A stretch of DNA of 64,000 bases. Source: Nitrospira sp. CG24A. Lineage in GTDB: Bacteria > Nitrospirota > Nitrospiria > Nitrospirales > Nitrospiraceae. The position numbers and the translations under genes were made by a program. How positions within the stretch are numbered: position 1 is the stretch's first letter; every line of letters starts with the position of its first letter. The stretch is taken from assembly GCA_002869925.2 (NCBI GenBank), contig NEWT02000017.1, positions 26,831-90,830 on the forward strand. The letters are read 5' to 3'. The notes beneath the pieces are model-generated. The model saw only the letters and a list, made by a program, of their open reading frames with translations. It did no database searches and was not told the DNA's origin. Shown here piece after piece: positions 8,774-17,116 of this stretch.

Positions 8774-8947
8774 TCAGGGGGTCACCACCGTTTGGGGTTT
8801 CCGGGCAGCCAGGCTCTTTTGCCGATTATTCGAAATGGTACGATCGATGATGGCACCGCAATTGATGCATTTCCAGGCGTAGAACACTAAGAAGAAGTCG
8901 GAAAACCGCTCGAGCATCATGAGACCTTTGCACTTCGGACATTCCAT
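8774..8947 (-). CDS. Small zinc-ribbon protein, 57 residues
   Basis: A short frame read on the reverse strand: ATG at 8947 with a strong GGGGAGGA ribosome site 4-5 bp upstream, stop TGA at 8774. The product begins MECPKCKGLMMLERFSD and continues ...YAWKCINCGAIIDR, giving two CxxC knuckles 20 residues apart, a classic zinc ribbon, followed by a basic tail (NNRQKSLAARKP). Cys spacing and ribosome site together make it a confident gene despite its length. Small zinc-ribbon proteins often bind nucleic acid or other proteins; the role is unknown. It stands alone. Confidence 0.8.
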   Translation of the reverse strand: MECPKCKGLMMLERFSDFFLVFYAWKCINCGAIIDRTISNNRQKSLAARKPQTVVTP

Positions 8948-9128
8948 CGATTCCTCCCCTGATGGTGGTGTACTGCTGCAAGCCTACCAAAGCAAGTACT
9001 ACACCAAATTTGTCGCTGTACGTAATTTCAACAGCTTAGATCATACGTATTTGTTTGCAGAGGGCTTCTGAGGGGCAAATGTGAGTACGATAATGTTCAG
9101 AGTGTCATTTTTTGTCCGAGGAGGATAA

Positions 9129-9845
9129 GTGGCTGCAAAGAAAGGAAGGCAAGGCATCACTCAATGGCCTGAAACAGAACGGCCACGCGAACGCCTGCTC
9201 TCTCAAGGGCCACAGGTGCTTACCGATGCCCAACTCTTGGCCATTCTCCTTCGAGTCGGTCGTCACGGCTCTTCAGCGGTACAAGTGGGGATGGATATCT
9301 TGGGTTGCCTTGGAGGAGTGGCAGGGCTTGCACAATGCGGAATTGAAGAGCTCTGTGCAATCCCAGGTGTGGGGAAGGCTAAAGCTGCTCAACTGAAGGC
9401 AGCCCTTGAATTGGGAAAACGTGCCCTCGCCGGCCCTCTGATCAAAGGGGCAAAAATTACATCCAGCCGAGACCTTTTTACCCACTACCATCCAACCTTG
9501 CGCGATTTACGCCATGAAGTCTTTAAAGTGGTGTTACTCGACGCCAAGCACGCTATTATGCGCGATGCCACGGTATCGGAGGGCAGTTTGACCCTCAGCA
9601 TTGTCCATCCGCGTGAAGTCTTTACACTCGCCGTGAAAGAATCAGCAGCGGCAGTAATTTTTCTGCACAACCATCCTAGCGGCGACCCTACGCCAAGCCA
9701 GGAAGATCGTGTCTTAACGGCGCGACTAGTATCGGCAGGGGAGGTGCTGGGCATTCGGGTTCTCGACCATCTCGTCGTCGGCGATGGACGCTATGTCAGC
9801 TTTGCCGATCAAGGATGGTTGACCACCCCTGGCGCCGACGTGTGA
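9129..9845 (+). CDS. radC: RadC/JAB-family DNA-repair-associated protein
   Basis: A 238-residue protein from a GTG start after GAGGAGG. It has the N-terminal helix-hairpin-helix region (IPGVGKAKAAQLKAA, about 78-92) and the C-terminal JAB/MPN+ metal site HNHPSGDPTPSQED with His180, His182 and Asp193. The protein was named for repair, but in most bacteria its actual role is unsettled. It is monocistronic here, about 85 bp before the EF-G paralogue. Confidence 0.93.
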   Translation: MAAKKGRQGITQWPETERPRERLLSQGPQVLTDAQLLAILLRVGRHGSSAVQVGMDILGCLGGVAGLAQCGIEELCAIPGVGKAKAAQLKAALELGKRALAGPLIKGAKITSSRDLFTHYHPTLRDLRHEVFKVVLLDAKHAIMRDATVSEGSLTLSIVHPREVFTLAVKESAAAVIFLHNHPSGDPTPSQEDRVLTARLVSAGEVLGIRVLDHLVVGDGRYVSFADQGWLTTPGADV

Positions 9846-9930
9846 GCAAAGGAGGAGTCGTCACGATGTAAGGAGGCCATGTCATTTTCGGAAGAACCAC
9901 CTATCTTCTGATTAGCATGAGGAGGGCGCC

Positions 9931-12030
9931 ATGAGCGAGCTAGCCAGAGAGTCACTCAGAAATGTGGCCCTGATCTCGAGTGCCGGTGCCGGGAAGACTT
10001 CGCTGGCTGAGGCTATGCTCTTTGCCTCCGGCGTTGTTCCCCACCTCGGGTCTATCACCCAAGGCACGACTGTCTCGGATTTCGAGCCGGAAGAGTTACA
10101 CCGACGTAGTTCCGTCAACACCAGTCTGCTCCGCTGTTCCTGGAATCACACCACAATCAATCTCGTTGATCCTCCTGGTGCGGGGACCTTGCTCGGCGAG
10201 ACGGTAATGGCATTGCGGGCGGTGGATGCCGTCGTGCTGGTGGTCGGCGCCTCTTCGGGGATCCGGAGCGAGCTTGTCAGAGTCTGGTCTCGTATTACAG
10301 CACTGGGTTTACCGTGCATTCTATTCCTCAACGAATTGGACAAAGAAGGCGCCTCACTCGACGGGGCCTGCTCGATGTGTCAACGCGATCTGGGATTCAC
10401 ACCATTGCCGATCTCATTGCCCCATGGCAGTGGCGCCCAGCTTGAAGGTGTGTTGGATCTCATACAACAAGTCCTCATCACATCGCGGGCGGAGACTCCT
10501 CTGCATCAGCAGTTACCCATACCCGAAGATGCGCGGGCGTTGGCCGCTGATGCGCGAAAACGGATTCAGGAGTGCGTGGCCGAGTGTGATGATCGATTAT
10601 TAGAACAGTATCTCGCGATGGGTGAGTTGACCCAGGAGGATCTGATCGAAGGACTTCGTGTTGCCGTCCAGACTCGCGCAGTCGTCCCGCTCTACAGCGG
10701 TTCCGCGATCAAAAACATCGGGATCGTCCCTCTCCTCAACGCCATCGTCGATGTGTTGCCATCGCCAATGGGCCGGGCTTTGACAGCTCCGTTGGAAGGC
10801 CTGCATCCGGATACAGGCGAGACCGCGCATCGCCGTGCCGTTTGTGAAGACCCTTTTTCAGGAATGGTCTTTAAGACGCTGATAGACCCATTCGTCGGGC
10901 GGCTATCCTTTCTACGGATTTTCTCAGGGGCTCTTCAGGCAGACGCGACTGTTTTCAACAGCTCGCGAGGCAGTAAAGAAAAAAGTGGGCATCTGTACGC
11001 CGTGTTGGGAAAGAAACATACGGCACTCGCTTCGGCCGGAGCAGGGGAAATTGTTGCGATCGGGAAACTCAAAGATACACAAACGGGCGACACGCTTTGC
11101 GACGAACAGGCTCCCATCTGTTATCCAAAGCCGGTGCTTCCGCGCCCCGTGTTGTCCTTTGCGATTGAGCCAAAGTCCCATGCCGATATCGAAAAAATCA
11201 GTCTCGGACTGCATAAGCTGATCGAGGAAGATCCGACACTCGAATTTTCGCGCCATGCCGACACGAAGGAAATGGTGCTGAGCGGTATGGGGCAGTGGCA
11301 CATCGACCTTGCGCTTGAAAAATTGCGCCGCAAGTACGGTGCGGAAGTGGTTCTGCATATGCCGAAAATTCCGTACCGTGAAACCATTCGCGCCACCGTA
11401 CAGGCGCAGGGAAAATACAAAAAACAAACCGGTGGACATGGCCAGTATGGCGATTGCTGGTTGGAACTCGCGCCTCTGCCGCGTGGAGAGGGGTTCAAGT
11501 TCGAAAATAAAGTGGTCGGCGGAGCCATTCCACGCAACTTTATTCCAGCGGTAGAGAAGGGGGTGATTGAGGCCATGCACCATGGAACTGTGGCAGGGTT
11601 TCCTGTCGTCGATTGCCGGGTGGCAGTGTACGATGGCTCGTACCATACGGTCGATTCATCCGAAATGGCGTTTAAGATTGCCGCATCCATGGGATTCAAG
11701 AAGGCCTTGGAGACCGCGCATCCCGTCCTGTTAGAACCGATCATGACGGTGGAGGTCGAGGCGCCGGCAGATCATATCGGAAGTGTGATTGGGGATCTGA
11801 ATGCGCGTCGAGGGCGGATTCTCCACGTAGAGGCGAAAGACCATACGGAGCAGATCACAGCCCTGTTGCCAATGGTGGAGCTGCTCACGTATGCCACCAC
11901 GCTGAACTCCCTCACTGCTGGGCGCGGCAGCTATGCCATGGAATTCGCGCGGTACGACGAAGTGCCTCGCGAACTGGCAGGGCGAATCATTGAGGCGCAC
12001 AAAGTGGAGATTCACGCGGCGGCACATTGA
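9931..12030 (+). CDS. EF-G-like translational GTPase paralogue
   Basis: A 699-residue protein colinear with elongation factor G: G domain (1-270), domain II, and domains III-V ending in the GRGSYAMEF segment. The P-loop SSAGAGKTSL is intact. The switch-II motif reads DPPGAG instead of DTPGH, so the catalytic His is missing, and G4 is NELDKEG instead of NKxD. These departures are typical of the second EF-G-like class, whose role (recycling, stress or a different ribosomal task) is not settled, rather than of housekeeping FusA. The start follows GGAGGGC. It is not near rpsL/rpsG, which also argues against the main EF-G. Confidence 0.85.
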   Translation: MSELARESLRNVALISSAGAGKTSLAEAMLFASGVVPHLGSITQGTTVSDFEPEELHRRSSVNTSLLRCSWNHTTINLVDPPGAGTLLGETVMALRAVDAVVLVVGASSGIRSELVRVWSRITALGLPCILFLNELDKEGASLDGACSMCQRDLGFTPLPISLPHGSGAQLEGVLDLIQQVLITSRAETPLHQQLPIPEDARALAADARKRIQECVAECDDRLLEQYLAMGELTQEDLIEGLRVAVQTRAVVPLYSGSAIKNIGIVPLLNAIVDVLPSPMGRALTAPLEGLHPDTGETAHRRAVCEDPFSGMVFKTLIDPFVGRLSFLRIFSGALQADATVFNSSRGSKEKSGHLYAVLGKKHTALASAGAGEIVAIGKLKDTQTGDTLCDEQAPICYPKPVLPRPVLSFAIEPKSHADIEKISLGLHKLIEEDPTLEFSRHADTKEMVLSGMGQWHIDLALEKLRRKYGAEVVLHMPKIPYRETIRATVQAQGKYKKQTGGHGQYGDCWLELAPLPRGEGFKFENKVVGGAIPRNFIPAVEKGVIEAMHHGTVAGFPVVDCRVAVYDGSYHTVDSSEMAFKIAASMGFKKALETAHPVLLEPIMTVEVEAPADHIGSVIGDLNARRGRILHVEAKDHTEQITALLPMVELLTYATTLNSLTAGRGSYAMEFARYDEVPRELAGRIIEAHKVEIHAAAH

Positions 12031-12166
12031 TCGAGCAGGTGCTGCGGGAGAAGTGGAGTCATGTCGACTTCAACGTTCAATAAAAATACTGTGCTCTTAT
12101 TTTAACTTCAACATTAGCATGAACTTTAGGCTTCTTCGTGCCTGCGGGCTTTTTCATTATCCTGTG

Positions 12167-13555
12167 TCAGGGGTCGGTCAATTTCAACACGACATAGAAC
12201 GCGCGGCTTTCTCTCAACACACGAAGGAGAATCGTTTCGCCTCGCCGGATCTTAGAGACTGCGCTGCTGAATTCTCCGACCGACCCGATATCGACACGAT
12301 TTACTTCTTTGATGAGATCGCCTTCGTGAAGGCCTTCTGATTGGGCGAGGCTTCCTGATTCCACTTTGCTGATGATGACCCCTCGGTTTTCCCGCAGTTT
12401 AAATTTATCGGCAAGGCCCGGTGTGAGGTCTTGCACATCGAGTCCGAGCTTGGCTTCAGTGCGCGCTTGGGGAAGCGAGGTCATGACGGTATGATCCCGA
12501 CGTTCAATGAGCGCGACGTCCAACACAAGGCGCTGTTGATCGCGGACGATCTCTACTTTAGCCGTCGAGCCCGGGAGTAACCCTGCCACGACGCGAGAGA
12601 GCCGGTTCGGCGTGTCGATCACAATTCCCTCGATACGGGTAAGGATGTCGCCGGGTTTAATGCCCGCTGCCGCAGCCGGATCCTTCTCAAAGACTTCGTT
12701 GACCAGCACGCCGTCGCCTTCGTTCACGCCGAATTTACGCGCCAACTCCATCGTGAGTGGCTGGATGCCGACGCCCAACCAGCCTCGTGTCACTCGCCCC
12801 TGTGCCAGCAATTGTTGAATCACTTGCTTGGCCATATTGGAGGGAATGGCAAACCCGATTCCTTGGGCAAAGTTAATGATGGCCGTATTGATGCCGATGA
12901 TTTCGCCGCGGAGATTGAAGAGCGGTCCGCCGGAATTGCCGGGATTGATGGAGGCGTCTGTCTGAATAAAATTTTCGTATCGCGAGAGATTGATGTTTTC
13001 CCGGCCGATCCCACTGACGACACCGAGCGTAACCGTTCGATCGAGCCCGAATGGATTTCCCACGGCGAGCACCCATTGGCCTACGCGCACAGACGACGAA
13101 TCCCCGAATTTCGCGCTTGAGAGGGGATGGTCGGCGGTGACCTTGAGAACGGCTAAGTCTGTATCCAGATCCTTCCCGACCACTTGTGCAATCAACTTTG
13201 ACTTATCAGAGAAACGAACCTCGATCTCCATGGCATCGCCGATGACGTGGTTGTTCGTCACGATGTATCCGTCAGGATCGATGATTACGCCGGACCCAGA
13301 TCCTGAGGCATTGGGGGCCCGTTCTTGCAACAACGGTTCACGCCCTCGCCCCGGTCCAGGGAGGGGAGTGAGATTTACGACGGAGGGCTTCGCCGATTCG
13401 GCCAAATCTGTGATGACGGTTTGAATCTCTTCCAGTAGGCGAAGACCCGGTGAGTCGCTGGATTTTGGTGCAGCAGGCGCAGCAACGGCGAACGAGTGAA
13501 CATCGAGCAAGGTTATGAACGCAAGGCTGATGACGACACGGTACAGGTGAGTCAT
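12167..13555 (-). CDS. HtrA/DegP-family periplasmic serine protease
   Basis: 462 residues from the ATG at 13555, which follows AAGGGGG; a longer frame to 13624 would run into the upstream gene. A signal peptide (about 1-26) sends it to the periplasm. The trypsin-like domain has the triad His103 (TNNHVIG), Asp133 (DTDLAVLK) and Ser208 (NPGNSGGP). Two PDZ domains follow (about 275-365 and 375-460). HtrA proteases degrade or hold misfolded envelope proteins. It starts 25 bp after the TrkA-C-domain gene, so the two may be co-transcribed. Confidence 0.93.
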   Translation of the reverse strand: MTHLYRVVISLAFITLLDVHSFAVAAPAAPKSSDSPGLRLLEEIQTVITDLAESAKPSVVNLTPLPGPGRGREPLLQERAPNASGSGSGVIIDPDGYIVTNNHVIGDAMEIEVRFSDKSKLIAQVVGKDLDTDLAVLKVTADHPLSSAKFGDSSSVRVGQWVLAVGNPFGLDRTVTLGVVSGIGRENINLSRYENFIQTDASINPGNSGGPLFNLRGEIIGINTAIINFAQGIGFAIPSNMAKQVIQQLLAQGRVTRGWLGVGIQPLTMELARKFGVNEGDGVLVNEVFEKDPAAAAGIKPGDILTRIEGIVIDTPNRLSRVVAGLLPGSTAKVEIVRDQQRLVLDVALIERRDHTVMTSLPQARTEAKLGLDVQDLTPGLADKFKLRENRGVIISKVESGSLAQSEGLHEGDLIKEVNRVDIGSVGEFSSAVSKIRRGETILLRVLRESRAFYVVLKLTDP

Positions 13556-13580
13556 CCTGTTCCCCCTTGGCCGAGGTGAT

Positions 13581-14213
13581 TTATGCCGGTTTGCCGTTCC
13601 GGGCATTGGTGAACTCAGCAACAACCAGTGTTAGGTCTGCCTGTAGTCCGATCAAGATCAGGATATCGTCGACGCGGAGGACCAGGGTATCATCCGTCGA
13701 TAGGAGAAATGGTCCGCGCAAGATTGTGACGAGGCGAACCGACGGAGGCATGACAACCTCATCAAGTCTTTTCCCAATAACTGGTGACCCTTGGACGACG
13801 GTGAGCCGTTCGAGGGCCGCGGCGCGAAGGCTCAGGTCCTGTTGTAGAGTCAAGAGTTCATCGTGAATCGTTTCCAGCTTGAGCTCGCGAATTTGACTAT
13901 CGACGTGAAGCAAGTTCTGTTTCAGTTGCTGCGTACGATCGCCGGCCTGACCGAGGATATATCCCAATTGATCGAATGACGGGGTTGGCTCCTGGTTGAG
14001 CGGAGATCGTTTCGCGCTGAGGGCGACAATGTGTCGCCCGAGGTCGCCGTGACCCTGTTCAATCTGGCCCAATAAATTTGACGCCTGGTTATGCAGTCGA
14101 AGAACCTGGACTTTACGGTTGGCTCGTTCTGAGAGCGCGAGAACAGTCTCATAGATGGCGCTGCCGGTGATGGCAAGTTCTTGCTGGATGCGGCCGAGCA
14201 GTTCGAAGGACAT
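13581..14213 (-). CDS. Coiled-coil protein with C-terminal TrkA-C (RCK_C) domain
   Basis: A 210-residue soluble protein. The first 140 residues are helical with long heptad stretches (LLTLQQDLSLRAAALERL). Residues about 143-205 (GSPVIGKRLDEVVMPP...DDTLVLRVDDILILIG) match the RCK_C ligand-binding domain found at the end of K+ channel and transporter regulators. No channel or RCK_N domain is attached, so what it regulates is unknown. It precedes the HtrA gene in the same direction. Confidence 0.7.
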   Translation of the reverse strand: MSFELLGRIQQELAITGSAIYETVLALSERANRKVQVLRLHNQASNLLGQIEQGHGDLGRHIVALSAKRSPLNQEPTPSFDQLGYILGQAGDRTQQLKQNLLHVDSQIRELKLETIHDELLTLQQDLSLRAAALERLTVVQGSPVIGKRLDEVVMPPSVRLVTILRGPFLLSTDDTLVLRVDDILILIGLQADLTLVVAEFTNARNGKPA

Positions 14214-14339
14214 ACGTCAAAAATCAATCGCGTCTGATAAGAATGATTATGTCAACTCATAGATTTATCTCAATCCACTCTCCCACACTACCCTCGTCGC
14301 GCAAAGATTTCAACGGACGATGTTCTCGGCAGACAGAAA

Positions 14340-15710
14340 TTACTCCAATGAGTTGAGGCTGCCTGTTGCTCTGGCTAGATTCACGCGAGCGGCGTTCACT
14401 TGGAATAACGCCTCCACCAAATTCTCCCGAGCTCGAGCCACAGCCGATAACCCGTTGGTTAACTCGAAATGGCTTGAGGCCGTAATCACAGCATAGCGTT
14501 CACGAGCCAGATCGAGCTCTTTCGTTGCCGCCCGCATGCCGGACTGCGCGATATTCACTTGATCCTTTGCGGCCGTCACCCCGGCCATCGCATCATGCAC
14601 TTCCATTTTTACATGGTTCAAGATGGATTGGAGACGGAGCGCCTCCTGCCGCAATTGGCTGCGGGATTCTGCGATACGGCCTTCTCGTTGTCCTCCATCA
14701 AAAATTGGCACTTGGAGTAACAGCGCCATATTGTACGTGTCCAGCGTGTTGTTCCAGCGATTCCCAATGAGGCCGTAGTCCCCTTGCGCCACCAACGACG
14801 GCAACCGTTCGCCGGTGATAGAGGAATAAGTCAATTCTGTGGCGCGTACGCGTGTCACCTGAGCCATCACCTCCGGCCGCTGTTTCAAGGCATCTTCGAC
14901 GGCAACCTGAACAGCCGGTCCGTCAAGCACGTCGGTGCGAAATTCATCGCGCAATGACAGTGGTGTTTCATAGGGAAGCGCCAACAAATTAAGCAGGTTC
15001 AGTTTGGCACGCTCAACGGAATAGTATGCGACTGACGCCTGCTGCCTCTCGCTGGCAAGCTGGGCGTCGAGCCGAGCAAGGTCGAGACCGGTTGCGACGC
15101 CTGCGCGTTGTCGCTGCTTGATGAGCGCGAGCAGATCGTTCATGACTTGCTGGTTGGCTTCATGCATCTTCACCAGGCCCATGGCCTTCAGGCCCTCCAT
15201 ATACGTGAGTGCCACGCTCGCCATCGTGTCGAACTTTCGACTCTCGGACTCCGCTTCACTGACGTGGAGCATTTCGCGTGAGGCGCGCCAGCGCTGAATC
15301 AAGCTGATACTAAAAAGGTTTTGAGACGCACTCACCCGCGCGTCAAAAATACTGAACGGATCGGATCTGACAGGGTCGAGTCCGAAGGTTCCACGAAACT
15401 GAGTTTGCCTAGTTTGACGCGCGGTCACTGAGAGATTGGGAAGCATCGCGCCAAATTGGGTGTGCACTTGCCCACGGGCTGCTTCGATCCGCTCACGGTA
15501 CAGGAGCACATCGGGATTGTTGTCGACTGCCGCAGCCAAGGCATCGCGTAAGGTCAAAGACAGCGGCTGGAGCGGAGATGACTGTGTGGTCAGGCTGCCC
15601 TCCCCTCCTCCAAGAGCATCTTCAGCTTGACAGATTAACCCCAGACTGAACAAGGTCACTATAGTAAGATGAGAATAAACATATACATAAACTATCAATG
15701 GTTTACTCAT
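14340..15710 (-). CDS. TolC-family outer-membrane efflux/secretion channel
   Basis: A 456-residue OEP-family protein with an N-terminal signal segment and two internally similar halves of long helices and strands (residues about 60-250 and 260-450), as in TolC. It forms the outer-membrane and periplasmic tunnel of type I secretion. Its ATG overlaps the stop of the HlyD gene by 4 bp, so the three-gene operon HlyB-HlyD-TolC is complete. Confidence 0.9.
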   Translation of the reverse strand: MSKPLIVYVYVYSHLTIVTLFSLGLICQAEDALGGGEGSLTTQSSPLQPLSLTLRDALAAAVDNNPDVLLYRERIEAARGQVHTQFGAMLPNLSVTARQTRQTQFRGTFGLDPVRSDPFSIFDARVSASQNLFSISLIQRWRASREMLHVSEAESESRKFDTMASVALTYMEGLKAMGLVKMHEANQQVMNDLLALIKQRQRAGVATGLDLARLDAQLASERQQASVAYYSVERAKLNLLNLLALPYETPLSLRDEFRTDVLDGPAVQVAVEDALKQRPEVMAQVTRVRATELTYSSITGERLPSLVAQGDYGLIGNRWNNTLDTYNMALLLQVPIFDGGQREGRIAESRSQLRQEALRLQSILNHVKMEVHDAMAGVTAAKDQVNIAQSGMRAATKELDLARERYAVITASSHFELTNGLSAVARARENLVEALFQVNAARVNLARATGSLNSLE

Positions 15711-17098
15711 CTCTCCCTGAGGCTTTCCTTAACTGATTTCAGTAAGGGGCTCAGGAGATATTCGATCACGCGACGCTGGCCGGTCTTGATCTCAACCGTG
15801 ACAGCCATACCTGGCGAGAGATGGACCTGCCTCCCCTCCACCTGGATTGTGGCCCGGTCCATGCTGACCCTGGTGGGATACACAAGCCCGACCTTTTCAA
15901 TCGGCGCCGCATCATCAGACACACTCAATACCTTCCCTGGAATCGTGCCGTACAGTGTGAAGGGAAAGGTCTCAACCTTAATCTCCACGATCTGGCCGTT
16001 TTGCACAAACCCGACATCCTTGTTCTCGACTTGAGCCACCACTTCAACGGGATGGTCCTGCGGCACGATGATCAGTAGATCCTGAGCTGGGGTGACGACT
16101 CCACCTACCGTATGGACCGCCACCTGCTGCACCACGCCGTCAATGGGTGTCGTCAATCGTTGAAGGTCAGCCTTCTGTCCGGCTTTCGTGACATCCTGAA
16201 CCAAGGAAGAAACCTTCGTTTCCAATAGAGACAATTCTGCCTGTTTCGTCTGTTGAAACTCGGAGATGAGCGCTCGATAGTTGGTGTCTGCTTCTGATAG
16301 CGCAGCCTGGTCCTGGTGCAGTTTCTTCCGTTGCCCGGCAAGCTCTTGAGTCTTGTCGATCCGTTGCTGTTCCGCTTGAAGGAAGTCCAGCTTGGTCGCC
16401 GCATCGTGATCCAACAGTTTCTTGAACGCGTCGGCACGTTCTGCCTCCATGGGTACCGTCGCTTCGAGTCGTTGGATATTCTCTACCGTTTGCTCAAGCG
16501 CGGCCTTTCGTTGATCGATCAAATGTTGCGAGGCCCCGACCCTGGCCTGATACTCCGCAAGTTGATCGCGAAGCAGTTGGCGTTGCAGGAGGACATGTTG
16601 GGGATCGCCATCGGCAGGGGCCTTGAACGTCGATTGGCCGGCAATGAGGGCGCGTAAGCGAGCCGCGTCAATCTTCGCCGCCTGGTATTCATTCGTAGCT
16701 TGGTGCTGGTCGGCTCGGTTCTGTGTGGAATCGAGCTCAATCAGCACCTCACCCCGCTTGACGATCTGCCCATCCTGCACGTGAATGGCGGTGATCACAC
16801 CAGCTTCATACGGCTGAATCACTTTGGAGTAACCGCTGGGAATAATCTTGCCCTGTGCCGTCGCCACAATATCGATCCATCCCAACGTCGCCCACAAGAC
16901 GCCGCTCCCGAATACAGCCATGATCGTCCAGAGGATGGCTCGGCCGATCGGTGAGGGCGGCGCCTGTTGAATTTCCAGCACCGCAGGAAGAAATTCCGTC
17001 GCGCGCCCGCCTGAAATTGCGCCAAGTGTATGGCCCTGCTCAGCCTGCCAAGCCGCCTTCCAGACTGTCCAATGACGTGAGAGTGCGCCGAATGCCAT
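15707..17098 (-). CDS. HlyD-family membrane fusion protein of type I secretion
   Basis: A 463-residue adaptor with one N-terminal membrane helix (about 50-75, IGRAILWTIMAVFGSGVLWA), a lipoyl/biotinyl-like hairpin (GKIIPSGYSKVIQPYEAGVI), a long coiled coil rich in Gln (about 110-300) and the C-terminal beta region with the HlyD signature (VEIKVETFPFTLYGTI). It bridges the inner-membrane ABC transporter and the TolC channel. It begins 18 bp after the ABC gene and overlaps tolC by 4 bp. Confidence 0.93.
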   Translation of the reverse strand: MAFGALSRHWTVWKAAWQAEQGHTLGAISGGRATEFLPAVLEIQQAPPSPIGRAILWTIMAVFGSGVLWATLGWIDIVATAQGKIIPSGYSKVIQPYEAGVITAIHVQDGQIVKRGEVLIELDSTQNRADQHQATNEYQAAKIDAARLRALIAGQSTFKAPADGDPQHVLLQRQLLRDQLAEYQARVGASQHLIDQRKAALEQTVENIQRLEATVPMEAERADAFKKLLDHDAATKLDFLQAEQQRIDKTQELAGQRKKLHQDQAALSEADTNYRALISEFQQTKQAELSLLETKVSSLVQDVTKAGQKADLQRLTTPIDGVVQQVAVHTVGGVVTPAQDLLIIVPQDHPVEVVAQVENKDVGFVQNGQIVEIKVETFPFTLYGTIPGKVLSVSDDAAPIEKVGLVYPTRVSMDRATIQVEGRQVHLSPGMAVTVEIKTGQRRVIEYLLSPLLKSVKESLRER

Positions 17099-17116
17099 GC
17101 CTGTTCCTCTACCCCG

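Noticed and set aside
8570-8890. 106-codon frame on the + strand downstream of the consensus promoter
   Set aside because: It is antisense to the well-supported zinc-ribbon gene, lacks a ribosome site and has no recognisable domain; the promoter alone is reported.
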